Shown: positions 1 to 8,032, numbered from the stretch's first letter. The stretch is DNA of 12,145 nucleotides from Acidobacteriota bacterium (GCA_021827245.1 JAKAWN010000192.1:1-12145), one strand, 5' to 3'. Notes: generated by a model not told the origin, from the letters alone. Numbers and translations are program-made.

Positions 1-1159
1 GAAGAGGAAAATCAACATGCCCGTTGAGGGCCTGGGCCTGGAAGGTGGCGAAGCGGTCGGTAATCTCGAGGAACTTGTGGCGCACGGCGGTTAAATGCTG
101 TAGACCTTTCCTCAGTCCGAAGTCGGCGAGGTTATTGGAGCAGAGTTCGTTGCGCAGGAAGGTGGAGAATTTCTCATATTGCTTGAGGAAGCCGTTTTTC
201 CAGTAGGCGCGAAAGAGGTGATGGCCATGCTCGATCTGCTCGAGCGTGGTGTGCAGTTTTCCGGGCAGCCGACGGGTAAGCCGGGTCCCGAAGATTTCCG
301 AGATCTTGTGAGCGGTGAGTCGCCACAGGCCCAGTTCGCAGGAGCGCTCGAAGATTTTGTGGATGGGAAAGTGGCGCTGGAAGACGAAGTTGCGACAGTA
401 CTCGACTTGGCGGACGGCGTAGAAGCGGCGCAGGTTCATGGCGGCTCGCTCCCGCTGGGAGAACTTCGGACCCAGCACGAAGGTCCAGTATTCCAGACGC
501 TCGCGGATGAGGTTCGGGGTCAGGCGGTTGGCGGCGGCTTGAAGAGCGGGAGGATCGGCGACCGCCAGGAAAGCGTTGTCGTTTTTGCGGAAGGCGATGC
601 CCTGACGGTTCAGTGCCTGCTCTATGAAGCTGTGGCCGTTGAGGTAGTAGGTGGTCTGAAAAGGGAAAAAGCTGGCGACGCGCATCCCCATCGCTCCCAG
701 CCCCTCGTCACGGAGGTAGAAGTAGTAGTGGGTGAAACGACCGCGCTGCCGAGCCAGGATGCGATAGTCGGGATCGGAGGTCGGGTACTTGGGCGCGGAG
801 GAGCGGAACGTGGAGCCTTGCTCCATGCTCTTGAGGATGAAGTAGACGCCATATTGCTGCCGCCGCTCCATCCGCCGCAGGTGGAGACGGAGGTCGTCCT
901 GTTTGCGGACTCCTTTTTCGGCCCAGGCGAAGGGGATCGAGTGGTCGGCGGCGAAGGCCTCGACCCAACGCGGGTAATCGTCCGTGCGGCGGGAGAGGAC
1001 TTCCTTGGTGATCGCGGGCACGCCCACGACTTGCCGGAAGAAATAGACAACCTGCTCGGGCCGCGACAACCCCGACAGATATCCGTGGATGACAAGACGG
1101 TCAAAACAGTGATACACAAACAACAGCAGGCCTCCAAAAAGGCGTGCGAAACGCTCCAT
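1..1159 (-). CDS. Uncharacterised protein, 5' part (386 codons), runs off the left edge
   Basis: I do not recognise a function. Reading leftward from ATG at 1159, the frame stays open for 386 codons to the window edge, so the C-terminus is missing. The product starts MERFARLFGG and looks like a real soluble protein: balanced composition, many Tyr, Phe, His and Arg, and segments such as FDRLVIHGYL (19-28), KYGV-like QQYGVYFILKSMEQG (101-115), FPFQTTYYLNGHSF (165-178) and EYCRNFVFQRHFPIHKIF (253-270). Residues 274-340 are basic and probably helical, and could bind nucleic acid. There is no signal peptide, membrane segment or recognisable catalytic motif. From memory it resembles a family of hypothetical proteins found in several copies in environmental bacteria; I could not verify this. 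The start is supported by GAGGAGGG six bases upstream. The gene is divergent from the hydrolase cluster and probably unrelated to it. The overlapping plus-strand reading frame at 179-1243 is a shadow. Confidence 0.85.
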   Translation of the reverse strand, partial: MERFARLFGGLLLFVYHCFDRLVIHGYLSGLSRPEQVVYFFRQVVGVPAITKEVLSRRTDDYPRWVEAFAADHSIPFAWAEKGVRKQDDLRLHLRRMERRQQYGVYFILKSMEQGSTFRSSAPKYPTSDPDYRILARQRGRFTHYYFYLRDEGLGAMGMRVASFFPFQTTYYLNGHSFIEQALNRQGIAFRKNDNAFLAVADPPALQAAANRLTPNLIRERLEYWTFVLGPKFSQRERAAMNLRRFYAVRQVEYCRNFVFQRHFPIHKIFERSCELGLWRLTAHKISEIFGTRLTRRLPGKLHTTLEQIEHGHHLFRAYWKNGFLKQYEKFSTFLRNELCSNNLADFGLRKGLQHLTAVRHKFLEITDRFATFQAQALNGHVDFPL

Positions 1160-1217
1160 CGGTCGCCCTCCTCGTCTTGTCTCAGCAACAAGATCATCGG
1201 AGAAACGACCGATGGAG
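1154..1217 (-). repeat. Perfect 12-bp inverted repeat covering the start codon, with nested alternative hairpins
   Basis: CTCCATCGGTCG (1154-1165) and CGACCGATGGAG (1206-1217) are exact reverse complements 40 bp apart. In a leftward transcript beginning upstream of 1217, the 3' arm contains the AUG of the leftward gene. Two smaller inverted repeats sit inside: TCTTGT/ACAAGA (1175-1180 and 1188-1193, 7-nt loop) and CATCGG/CCGATG (1195-1200 and 1209-1214, 8-nt loop). The last one uses the same arm as the 12-bp stem, so the two structures exclude each other. The pairing is seen directly; a regulatory role is inference. Confidence 0.6.
1166..1173 (-). promoter_or_regulatory. Shine-Dalgarno of the leftward gene
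   Basis: On the minus strand this reads GAGGAGGG, six bases before the ATG at 1159. It fixes the start of the leftward gene. It lies just inside the loop of the 12-bp inverted repeat described at 1154-1217, so it stays formally single-stranded while the start codon itself would be paired. Confidence 0.75.
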
Positions 1218-1282
1218 TCAAAATTTCAAATATCTTTGGTTAGGCACTTAATCCAGGTAGCGTGCGGTGCGCGCGGGACTTT

Positions 1283-2782
1283 ATGAAAACTCCGGCTATA
1301 ACGAGGAGGTGGTCCATAAAAGAAAGAATTTGGCGTTACGGTTCGTGGGTTCTCGTAGGTGGGTCGGTTCTGCTGGGCGCAGGCGTGATCGTAGCGCCTG
1401 CTGCCCGAGCAGGAGCGGCCGGCAAAAACGTTGATCCATCCAGCCCGAAAAGTCTCCCCATCCAACACGTCATTATTATTTTCCAGGAAAACCGGTCATT
1501 TGATACGTACTTTGGCGTGTATCCGGGAGCGGACGGCATTCCCATGCGAAAGGGGGTGCCCACGGTTTGCGTTCCCGATCCCCAGACGGGGCTCTGCGTG
1601 AAACCCTATCTCGACCACGACGACGTAACTTGCGGCGGCCGGCACAACGCAGCTGCTTCGGCGGTGGATATCGCGGGCGGGGCGATGAATGGGTTTATTC
1701 GAGCGGTAGAAATATATGGTTACGGGGCCGGCAGAGGGCATGGATGTAAACAATATCCTACGAAACCAAGATACAGAGACGTTGATCAGGTCATGGGATA
1801 CCACGATGGAGGAGACATTCCGAATTACTGGGCTTATGCAAAGCATTTCGTGCTCCAGGACCATCTGTATGAATCGGTCCATTCGTATAGTTTTCCGTCC
1901 CATTTGTTTCTTGTTTCCGCGTGGGCGGCGACTTGCGGCAAAGCCAACGACCCGATGAGCTGTGTCAGCGCGCTCATGCCCAAGGATAGAAACCTCAAAA
2001 ACCCAACGCCGTTCGCCTGGACCGATATTACCTACCTGTTGCACAAAGCGCGCGTGAGCTGGGTGTACTACCTGGACCACGGAGCGCTGCCGCCCCCGCC
2101 GGGGCGGCGGAGGGCTGCCGGGCGTTTTCGTATGCCCCGCGCCCACCCGGAGGCCAAGGAGGCCGTTAGCGGCGTTCCGGTCATCTGGAACGTTTTGCCC
2201 GGCTTTACGGATGTCCATGAGGACGACCAACTGGCCGACATCCAGGATCTGGCGCGTTTTTATGAGGCGGCCAAAGCTGGAACTCTTCCCGCCGTCTCCT
2301 GGATTTGCCCCAATGGCGAAGATAGCGAGCACCCTCCCAGCAAGGTAAGCGTGGGACAAACTTACGTGACCAGAATCGTGAATGCCGCCATGCAAAGCCC
2401 CGACTGGAAGAGCACGGCCATCTTTATCACCTGGGACGACTGGGGAGGGTTCTACGACCACGTGGTTCCTCCCGATGTCGATTCTTTAGGCTACGGCATA
2501 CGAGTTCCGGCGCTTGTGATCAGTCCTTATGCAAAACGGGGATACATTGACCATCAGGGGCTCAGTTTCGACGCCTATCTTAAATTTATCGAAGACGTTT
2601 TTCTCAACGGCCAGCGGCTCAATCCCAAGACGGACGGCCGACCGGACCCTCGGCCCGACGTTCGGGAAAACAGTCCAGCGCTCGGGAACCTGATGAATGA
2701 TTTTGATTTTTCGCAACCGCCCCGGCCGCCCCTGCTATTAGCCGTTCATCCCAAAACGACGTTGGTGGAAAACCCCCGTTGA
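1283..2782 (+). CDS. Secreted phosphoesterase / phospholipase C family protein (copy 1)
   Basis: 499 residues from ATG 1283; a GTG at 1262 in the same frame would add seven residues. The family (bacterial non-specific phospholipase C and AcpA-type acid phosphatases) hydrolyses phosphate esters or phosphodiesters outside the cytoplasm. Visible family motifs: [17 protein letters not shown] (62-78) with the metal-binding E-N pair, DSEHPP (347-352), and [11 protein letters not shown] (383-393), followed by [11 protein letters not shown]. The N-terminus has TRRWSIK (8-13), a hydrophobic stretch (about 22-40) and a possible cleavage after ARA (41-43). TRR-x-x-I-K is reminiscent of a Tat signal but lacks the usual Phe, so Sec export is possible. 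Eight or so Cys residues fit an exported protein. Compared with copy 2 (8065-9504) it has SYSFPSH (201-207) where that protein has SGSSPNH, and a Pro/Arg-rich insertion near 270-287. Substrate unknown. Confidence 0.88.
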   Translation: MKTPAITRRWSIKERIWRYGSWVLVGGSVLLGAGVIVAPAARAGAAGKNVDPSSPKSLPIQHVIIIFQENRSFDTYFGVYPGADGIPMRKGVPTVCVPDPQTGLCVKPYLDHDDVTCGGRHNAAASAVDIAGGAMNGFIRAVEIYGYGAGRGHGCKQYPTKPRYRDVDQVMGYHDGGDIPNYWAYAKHFVLQDHLYESVHSYSFPSHLFLVSAWAATCGKANDPMSCVSALMPKDRNLKNPTPFAWTDITYLLHKARVSWVYYLDHGALPPPPGRRRAAGRFRMPRAHPEAKEAVSGVPVIWNVLPGFTDVHEDDQLADIQDLARFYEAAKAGTLPAVSWICPNGEDSEHPPSKVSVGQTYVTRIVNAAMQSPDWKSTAIFITWDDWGGFYDHVVPPDVDSLGYGIRVPALVISPYAKRGYIDHQGLSFDAYLKFIEDVFLNGQRLNPKTDGRPDPRPDVRENSPALGNLMNDFDFSQPPRPPLLLAVHPKTTLVENPR

Positions 2783-2899
2783 GATTTTCGCCATGGACGT
2801 ATGATGGGGCGCAAGTTGAAAGAGACGATCCTCGATCAAGGGCATGTTTTGACCGGGCCTGCGGGAGCTAAGTTTGGCCATTCACGGTTGCTTACATAC

Positions 2900-2913
2900 T
2901 GCGATTTATCGCA
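2900..2913. repeat. 14-bp palindrome directly upstream of the receptor gene's ribosome binding site
   Basis: TGCGAT-TT-ATCGCA is a perfect inverted repeat with 6-bp arms. It ends one base before the Shine-Dalgarno GGGAGGG (2915-2921) of the TonB-dependent receptor gene. The position would suit an operator or an mRNA hairpin next to the ribosome binding site. A 6-bp-arm palindrome is expected a few times by chance in 12 kb, so only its position makes it notable. Confidence 0.4.
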
Positions 2914-2925
2914 TGGGAGGGATTT

Positions 2926-5900
2926 ATGAGAGCGGATGCACAAAGCAGACTGCCGGCCTGGAGGTTTTCTCCGCTGGCCCTGGCAGTGGCATTTTTCCTT
3001 TGCAGCCTGCTTCCGGCGGCCGCTCAGACCTTGACCGGGGAGATTGACGTCACCGTTGCAGACCAGACGGGCGCTGTCATGCCGGGCGCGCATGTCACCA
3101 TTCTACGCGCCGGGACGAGTAGCGTCGTGCGAACCCTGGCCGCGAACGGCGAGGGCGTGGCGCGGGTGGCGCTCTTGCAGCCGGGGACGTACGACATTCG
3201 CGTGGAATCGCAGGGTTTCAAGACCGACGTCCGCAGCGGCATTCCGCTCGGCGTGGCTCAAGTCGTTTCACTCCAACTGAAAATGGAGCCGGGCGCGGTC
3301 ACGCAGTCGGTGACGGTGGTGGGCCGTCCACCGCAACTCGAAGAGAAATCCGCCGGTCTGGCGCAGGTCATCGGCGAACGCGACCTAATGGATCTGCCCC
3401 TCAACGGGCGGAATTACCTGGACCTGGGCAAGCTGGCCGCTGGCGCCGTTCCCGCTCGCGGTAGCCGCGATAAAACCTTCGCCGCCTATGGGAACAGCGG
3501 CATTCAGAACGCCTATGTGCTCGACGGAGAGCGAAACAACAATTACATTCGCGGCTTGGACAACCGCCAGCGCGACGAACTGCGCCCGCCCCTCGACGCC
3601 TTGCAGGAATTCAGCGTTCAGACGAGCAACTTTTCTACCGAGTACGGGGCCTCGGCCGGCGCGGTGGTTTTGGCCGTGACTAAGGGCGGCACGAACCAAA
3701 TTCACGGTTCGGCTTACGAGTACGCGCGCAATCAGCACTTCGACGCCAGGCCCTTCAATGCCCCCGCCGGCTCCAAACCGGTCTTCATCCGAAACCAGTT
3801 TGGCGGCTCGATGGGCGGGCCGATCAAGAAAAATCGAGCCTGGATTTTCGGAGCTTATGAAAGGACCTCAGACCGCAATCACGCTTCCGTCCTGACCACC
3901 GTCCCAACCAACGATGAGCGGAACGGAATCTTCCCCGTCCCCATCTATAATCCCTACACAACAAAGTGCGTCGGCAAAACCTGCGCGCGCACCGAATTTC
4001 CCAGCAGCACCGTCAACGGCACGACGGTTTATACGATTCCATCCTCGATGTTCGATAAGGTCGGCGAGTCGGTGCTGGATCGCTACCCGCTGCCCAATCT
4101 TCCTGGGACCTTCGATAACTATTCGGCCACCCACCCGGACGAAGACACGGAAAACAACGCCATCTGGCGCGGTGACCTGCAGCCGACGGCGATGGACAGC
4201 TTTTTTATCAGGTATTCGCTGGTCAAGTTCAGCGAGTTCTCGGATGCGAGCCTGCCCGCGCCCGCTGGCATGCCCGTTCTGCGCCACGACACCACGAACG
4301 GCATCGGCGTGGGCTACACCCGCACGTTCAGTCCGACGGTGATTAATGAGTTCCGGTTCGGCTGGACTCGGCTCACCTCCGGCCACGATGAGACGCTCCC
4401 ACGCGATGAAATTATTCCTGGCTCGCTCGATCCGAAGGTTGATAGTGGCATTCCCCTATTTACGATGACGGCATTTCCGAACATTGGCGGCCAGCCGGGA
4501 GGCCTTGGCAACAATCCCATTAGCAAAAGCTCCGGCGTCTGGGATACTTCGGACAATGTTTCATGGTCGAAGGGAAAGCATTTGATCAAGTTCGGAGTGG
4601 ACTGGCAGGTGATTCGGCCCAGCACGTTCGCCACGCTCAACGGCCGGGGGAGCTTTGGCTTCAATGGCGTGTTTACGCAAAATCCGCAAAAGCGCTCGGG
4701 AACCGGCTCGGCGGCTGCCGACCTGCTGCTGGGCATCGCCAATTCGGCGACCATTGGGACGACGGGCTTCCCGGTCGAACGGGGCAAGTATTTCGGCTTC
4801 TACGGCCAGGACCGCTGGTCGGCCACGCCTAATCTCACGCTGACTCTGGGCCTTCGCTATGAGCTGTTCTATCCCTACACCGAAGTTCACAACGCGATGG
4901 CGAATTTCATCTTGGACTCAGGCCCCTTGTATGGCGATTACATCCTGGCCGGCGATCATCGTCTCCCTCGGGCGCTCGTGGACGTACAGACGACCAACTT
5001 CGCGCCCCGGATAGGAATTGCTTACCGCATGCCGGGCGTGAGTGGTTTAGTAGTCCGGGCAGCCTATGGCATCTTTTATGGCCAGGACGAGGGGTTTGGC
5101 ATTACCTCTCGGCTAACCAACAATCCACCCTTCTTTGGATACGGTGGGGAAGTCATCACCAGCGACAAGCTGAATCCGTCCACAGGCGTCATTCTCAGCA
5201 CTGCGTCGTTTTCCCGACCCGCTGCGATCAATCCTCAAAGCTTCGTCTTGGACCCGAAGGCAACGGTTACGCTCAGGAGTTGGGAGACAAGCAACCCGAC
5301 CCCTTACGTTCAGGAATGGAATTTCAGCGTCCAGAAGCAGTTGCCGTGGAACATGGTCTGGGAAACGGATTACGTGGGGAATATTGGAATCCACCTGTGG
5401 GGCCAGTACGATGCCAACCAGCCGCTCGTTCCCGGCCCAGGGACAGTGGCCAGCCGCCGCCCGCTCATTCAGTACACAGACGCGCATGTTAGCCGAATTA
5501 CTCCTTTCAACCGGAGCAACTACGAAGGCCTTTCCACTCGAGTGCAGAAGCAGTTCTCGAATGGCCTCTCTTTCCTGTCCACCTTAACCTGGGGCCATGG
5601 CTTTGACTTGCAGTACGAGGGCCTCGACGCTCAAGACGGCAGCGGAGGCGGCGACACCTACTCTAACGCCTACGACCGGAATAGCAACTACGCCTCTTCC
5701 GACAATAACGCTGCTCTCGTGTACAATTTTGCGACTGTCTGGTCGCTCCCCTTGGGACGCGGCCGGCGGTTTGCTTCGCAGGGGGACGCCGCGAAGATCG
5801 TCGGAGGGTGGGAGGCCAGCGGAATCTTCACGGCCCGGACCGGCTTTCCCATGACCGTGACCGTGCCTTTTGACAACACCAACGTCGGCGGGCAGTCGCG

Positions 5901-6243
5901 CCCAGATCGCGTTTGCAACGGACAACTCGGCAATCCCACCACAGCGGAATGGTTCAACACTTCCTGCTTCGTGGTCCCGGCGGAATATACTTACGGCAAC
6001 TCGGGCCGGGACATTCTGACGGCTCCCGGCCTCTCGAATATTGACCTGACGCTGATGCGGAACTTCCACGTCGGCATTCCCACCGAAGTTAGCCACTTGC
6101 AGTTCCGCGCTGACTTCTTTAACCTGATCAATCACCCCCACCTCAACGAACCCGGTTTGGCCGTCGGGAATCCCGGGTTTGGGATCATAAGCAACGCCGG
6201 GGGCAGCCGCGAGATCGAATTCGCGCTGCGGTTGCTTTTCTAA
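2926..6243 (+). CDS. Oar-like TonB-dependent outer-membrane receptor
   Basis: 1105 residues, the usual size for Oar-like receptors of Acidobacteriota. It probably takes up or binds a large or poorly diffusing substrate at the outer membrane using TonB energy. Order of parts: Sec signal peptide (about 1-33, hydrophobic PLALAVAFFLCSLLP, cleavage after AAA); carboxypeptidase-regulatory-like beta-sandwich (about 37-130: GEIDVTV, GAVMPGAHVTI, LLQPGTYDIRVESQGF); plug (about 140-257) with LPLNGRNYLDL (157-167), VLDGERNNN, EFSVQTSNFSTEYG and TKGGTN (252-257); then a beta-barrel to the end, with FRADFFNLINH (1060-1070) and a C-terminal Phe after LRLL, the outer-membrane assembly signature. I see no clear TonB box between the sandwich and the plug, which is common in this group. 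The start is set by GGGAGGG four bases upstream. Its setting among exported hydrolases suggests uptake of their products; the ligand is not readable from sequence. Confidence 0.93.
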   Translation: MRADAQSRLPAWRFSPLALAVAFFLCSLLPAAAQTLTGEIDVTVADQTGAVMPGAHVTILRAGTSSVVRTLAANGEGVARVALLQPGTYDIRVESQGFKTDVRSGIPLGVAQVVSLQLKMEPGAVTQSVTVVGRPPQLEEKSAGLAQVIGERDLMDLPLNGRNYLDLGKLAAGAVPARGSRDKTFAAYGNSGIQNAYVLDGERNNNYIRGLDNRQRDELRPPLDALQEFSVQTSNFSTEYGASAGAVVLAVTKGGTNQIHGSAYEYARNQHFDARPFNAPAGSKPVFIRNQFGGSMGGPIKKNRAWIFGAYERTSDRNHASVLTTVPTNDERNGIFPVPIYNPYTTKCVGKTCARTEFPSSTVNGTTVYTIPSSMFDKVGESVLDRYPLPNLPGTFDNYSATHPDEDTENNAIWRGDLQPTAMDSFFIRYSLVKFSEFSDASLPAPAGMPVLRHDTTNGIGVGYTRTFSPTVINEFRFGWTRLTSGHDETLPRDEIIPGSLDPKVDSGIPLFTMTAFPNIGGQPGGLGNNPISKSSGVWDTSDNVSWSKGKHLIKFGVDWQVIRPSTFATLNGRGSFGFNGVFTQNPQKRSGTGSAAADLLLGIANSATIGTTGFPVERGKYFGFYGQDRWSATPNLTLTLGLRYELFYPYTEVHNAMANFILDSGPLYGDYILAGDHRLPRALVDVQTTNFAPRIGIAYRMPGVSGLVVRAAYGIFYGQDEGFGITSRLTNNPPFFGYGGEVITSDKLNPSTGVILSTASFSRPAAINPQSFVLDPKATVTLRSWETSNPTPYVQEWNFSVQKQLPWNMVWETDYVGNIGIHLWGQYDANQPLVPGPGTVASRRPLIQYTDAHVSRITPFNRSNYEGLSTRVQKQFSNGLSFLSTLTWGHGFDLQYEGLDAQDGSGGGDTYSNAYDRNSNYASSDNNAALVYNFATVWSLPLGRGRRFASQGDAAKIVGGWEASGIFTARTGFPMTVTVPFDNTNVGGQSRPDRVCNGQLGNPTTAEWFNTSCFVVPAEYTYGNSGRDILTAPGLSNIDLTLMRNFHVGIPTEVSHLQFRADFFNLINHPHLNEPGLAVGNPGFGIISNAGGSREIEFALRLLF

Positions 6244-6248
6244 AGCCG

Positions 6249-6268
6249 TTCTCGGTGATTCTCGGTGG
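6249..6268. repeat. Two tandem 10-bp units after the receptor gene
   Basis: TTCTCGGTGA (6249-6258) is followed at once by TTCTCGGTGG (6259-6268), nine of ten bases identical, and then by a degenerate TCTCTGGGA. The array begins five bases after the stop codon of the receptor gene. It is not a hairpin and has no T-run, so it is not a rho-independent terminator. It may be a fragment of a dispersed intergenic repeat or a chance duplication. Confidence 0.4.
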
Positions 6269-6371
6269 TCTCTGGGATGAATGAGAGGACCTTCTTACCG
6301 GGACCATGCGTGGCGCGCGATGAAGGCCGTAAATCTTCGCGCCCAGGCACATGGCGATTTCCAGGCGGGCT

Positions 6372-6378
6372 GGGGAGA
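6372..6378 (+). promoter_or_regulatory. Shine-Dalgarno that decides the sulfatase start
   Basis: GGGGAGA lies seven bases before ATG 6386. That ATG places the twin-arginine motif NRRQFL at residues 5-10 of the sulfatase, which is where Tat signals sit. The upstream in-frame ATG at 6281 would put 35 unrelated residues in front of it. Confidence 0.65.
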
Positions 6379-6385
6379 CAAACTT

Positions 6386-7873
6386 ATGGGCGCTCAAAAT
6401 CGAAGGCAGTTCTTAACCACCGTTGCCGTTGCCGGAGGATTGGCAGGCAAACTCCCTAGCCTCAAGGCGGGCACGCCCCCTGGACCGCCCAGCGGCCGTC
6501 CCAACGTCTTGCTGTTTTTCCCTGACCAGCATCGCTTCGACTGGCTCGGAACAAATCCTCTGCTTCCCGTCCGGACGCCCAACCTCGATCAACTTGCCGG
6601 GCGCGGCGTGCGTTTTACGCGCGCGCTCACGCCTTCGCCCCTTTGCGCCCCGGCGCGCGCCTGTCTGGCCTCCGGCAAAGCCTACATGCGCTGCGGGGTC
6701 CGAAGCAACGGCGTTGACTATCCTCCCGATGAGCCCACGTTTTACTCGATACTGCGCGCGAGCGGTTACTGGACGACGGCCTGCGGAAAGCTCGACTTGA
6801 ACAAGGCCGACCACAACACTGGCATTGACGGCAAGCGCTTTCTCAAGCAGTGGGGCTTTTCCGACGGCATCAACAACCTGGGCAAATGGGACGCGATCGG
6901 GGCCGGCGCCGTAACGCCCAAGGATCCTTACATGGCCTATCTTCACCAAAGCGGACTCACTGCAATTTACGTGGCGGACATGGAAAAACGGCGTCATCGA
7001 GGATACGCCGCCACCTGGCCTTCGCCGCTTCCCGATGACGCCTATTGCGATAATTGGATCGCCCGCAACGGCTTGCAACTCATGCGGCGCTTTCCGCCAG
7101 GCAAACCGTGGTTCCTCATCGTCAACTTTGACGGCCCGCACAGCCCGGAAGACGTTACGCGCGACATGTGGGAGGGCTGGCGAGCGATCGAGTTCCCGCC
7201 TCCCAACGGCGCGGACGGTTACTCCCGGCAAGTCAACAACAGTATCCGAAGAAACTATTCGGCAATGGTCGAGAACATTGACCGATGGGTCGGCGTTTAT
7301 CTTCGGGAGCTTGAGAAACGGGGCGAACTCGAAAACACGTTGGTCGTCTATAGCAGCGACCATGGCGAAATGCTGGGAGACCACGGGCTCTGGGGCAAGA
7401 TGGTTCCCTATCAGCCTTCGGTCGGCGTGCCGCTGATCGTCGCCGGGCCGGGCGTAAAGGGAAACGTGGCGAGCGATGCCCTGGTGAGCACGATGGACCT
7501 GGCCGCTACCTTTTTGGATTATGGAGGAGTTGAACGTCCGGCGGCGATGGACAGCAGGTCGCTTCGCCCCTTGCTGGAGGGCAAAACGGCTCACCATCGC
7601 GACTGGGCGTTGTCAGGGTTGGGCTCGTGGCGCCTAGCCTACAACGGGCGTTACAAGCTGATTGACGGTTTCGTGCCAGCCGCGCGCAGGAACAGATTTC
7701 TTCTGAAAACTTCCTATTCGCCTGCCGCTGACAAGGCGCCGCCTTTGCTCTTCGATTTGCAGCGTGACCCGGGCGAGGATTCACCGCTGGTCGGCGCTTC
7801 CCCGGCAGACGCCCATGGCGTAGCGGGCAGTTTGGAGGATATTCCCAGTCTCGAATCTGAATTTTCGAGTTGA
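6386..7873 (+). CDS. Tat-exported type I sulfatase (Cys type)
   Basis: 495 residues from ATG 6386. Sulfatases of this alkaline-phosphatase-like family hydrolyse sulfate esters, here probably on a carbohydrate in the periplasm. The active-site signature is CAPAR (87-91, preceded by PSPL); Cys87 would become formylglycine, so the cell needs a formylglycine-generating enzyme, which is not in this window. Other motifs: FFPDQHR (44-50) for metal binding, FDGPHSPED (248-256), and SSDHGEMLGDHGLWGK (323-338) with metal-binding D325 and H326 and Lys338. CGKLDLNK (133-140) replaces the frequent GKWH, so the usual His is Asp; I recall sulfatase subgroups with GK-x-DL, so this may be normal. The N-terminus NRRQFLTTVAVAGGLAG is a typical Tat signal. 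It lies 142 bp after the receptor gene. The sulfated substrate is unknown. Confidence 0.92.
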   Translation: MGAQNRRQFLTTVAVAGGLAGKLPSLKAGTPPGPPSGRPNVLLFFPDQHRFDWLGTNPLLPVRTPNLDQLAGRGVRFTRALTPSPLCAPARACLASGKAYMRCGVRSNGVDYPPDEPTFYSILRASGYWTTACGKLDLNKADHNTGIDGKRFLKQWGFSDGINNLGKWDAIGAGAVTPKDPYMAYLHQSGLTAIYVADMEKRRHRGYAATWPSPLPDDAYCDNWIARNGLQLMRRFPPGKPWFLIVNFDGPHSPEDVTRDMWEGWRAIEFPPPNGADGYSRQVNNSIRRNYSAMVENIDRWVGVYLRELEKRGELENTLVVYSSDHGEMLGDHGLWGKMVPYQPSVGVPLIVAGPGVKGNVASDALVSTMDLAATFLDYGGVERPAAMDSRSLRPLLEGKTAHHRDWALSGLGSWRLAYNGRYKLIDGFVPAARRNRFLLKTSYSPAADKAPPLLFDLQRDPGEDSPLVGASPADAHGVAGSLEDIPSLESEFSS

Positions 7874-7893
7874 TAAAGCAGCTCAGCACTTGG

Positions 7894-8032
7894 CAGTTTG
7901 CTGAAAAACGGTTGTTAAGCCTGTCATCCTGAGCAAAGCTAAGGATCGCGGCATTTATTTCCGCTTCGCGGAGTTTACTCTGAGCCAAGCGAACGGGCTC
8001 AGCAGGACAATTTCGGCTTTCGCAGCACACTG
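7894..8032. repeat. 139-bp imperfect palindromic intergenic repeat (MITE- or REP-like)
   Basis: The two ends are related inverted copies. The outer arms are CAGTTTGCTG (7894-7903) and, on the opposite strand from 8032, CAGTGTGCTG (nine of ten match). Further in, TGTCATCCTGAGC (7922-7934) matches the reverse complement of 7997-8009, TGTCCTGCTGAGC, at 11 of 13 bases. Near the centre is a small hairpin, TCCGC-TTC-GCGGA (7960-7972). No protein is encoded. The element fills most of the gap between the sulfatase and the second phospholipase gene. TGTCATCCTGAGC followed by AAGC is, from memory, a very common dispersed intergenic sequence in Acidobacteriota; copy number here cannot be seen from one window. 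Confidence 0.7.

Noticed and set aside
622..1221. 199-residue minus-strand reading frame
   Set aside because: Same strand but a different frame from the real leftward gene; the product is Ser/Arg/Pro-rich low-complexity sequence.
179..1243. 354-residue plus-strand reading frame
   Set aside because: It is antisense to the leftward gene, has no convincing ribosome binding site, and its Val/Gly/Glu-rich, motif-free product is typical of a shadow frame. The minus-strand frame has a strong Shine-Dalgarno and a protein-like sequence.
1262..1282. GTG start for the first phospholipase C-family gene
   Set aside because: No better Shine-Dalgarno than ATG 1283 and no gain for the signal peptide. The choice is not certain, because neither start has a strong ribosome binding site.
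1496..2461. 321-residue minus-strand reading frame
   Set aside because: Antisense to the first phospholipase C-family gene, which carries all the family motifs.
6281..6385. Upstream start for the sulfatase (35 extra residues)
   Set aside because: It would bury the Tat motif 40 residues in. ATG 6386 has a better ribosome binding site and puts NRRQFL at residues 5-10.
6413..7597. 394-residue minus-strand reading frame
   Set aside because: It is antisense to the sulfatase, whose CAPAR and SDHGE motifs are unmistakable. Codon bias in GC-rich genes often opens such a frame.
7960..7972. Hairpin TCCGC-TTC-GCGGA as a terminator for the sulfatase
   Set aside because: The stem is only 5 bp and no T-run follows. 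It is better explained as the centre of the palindromic repeat.
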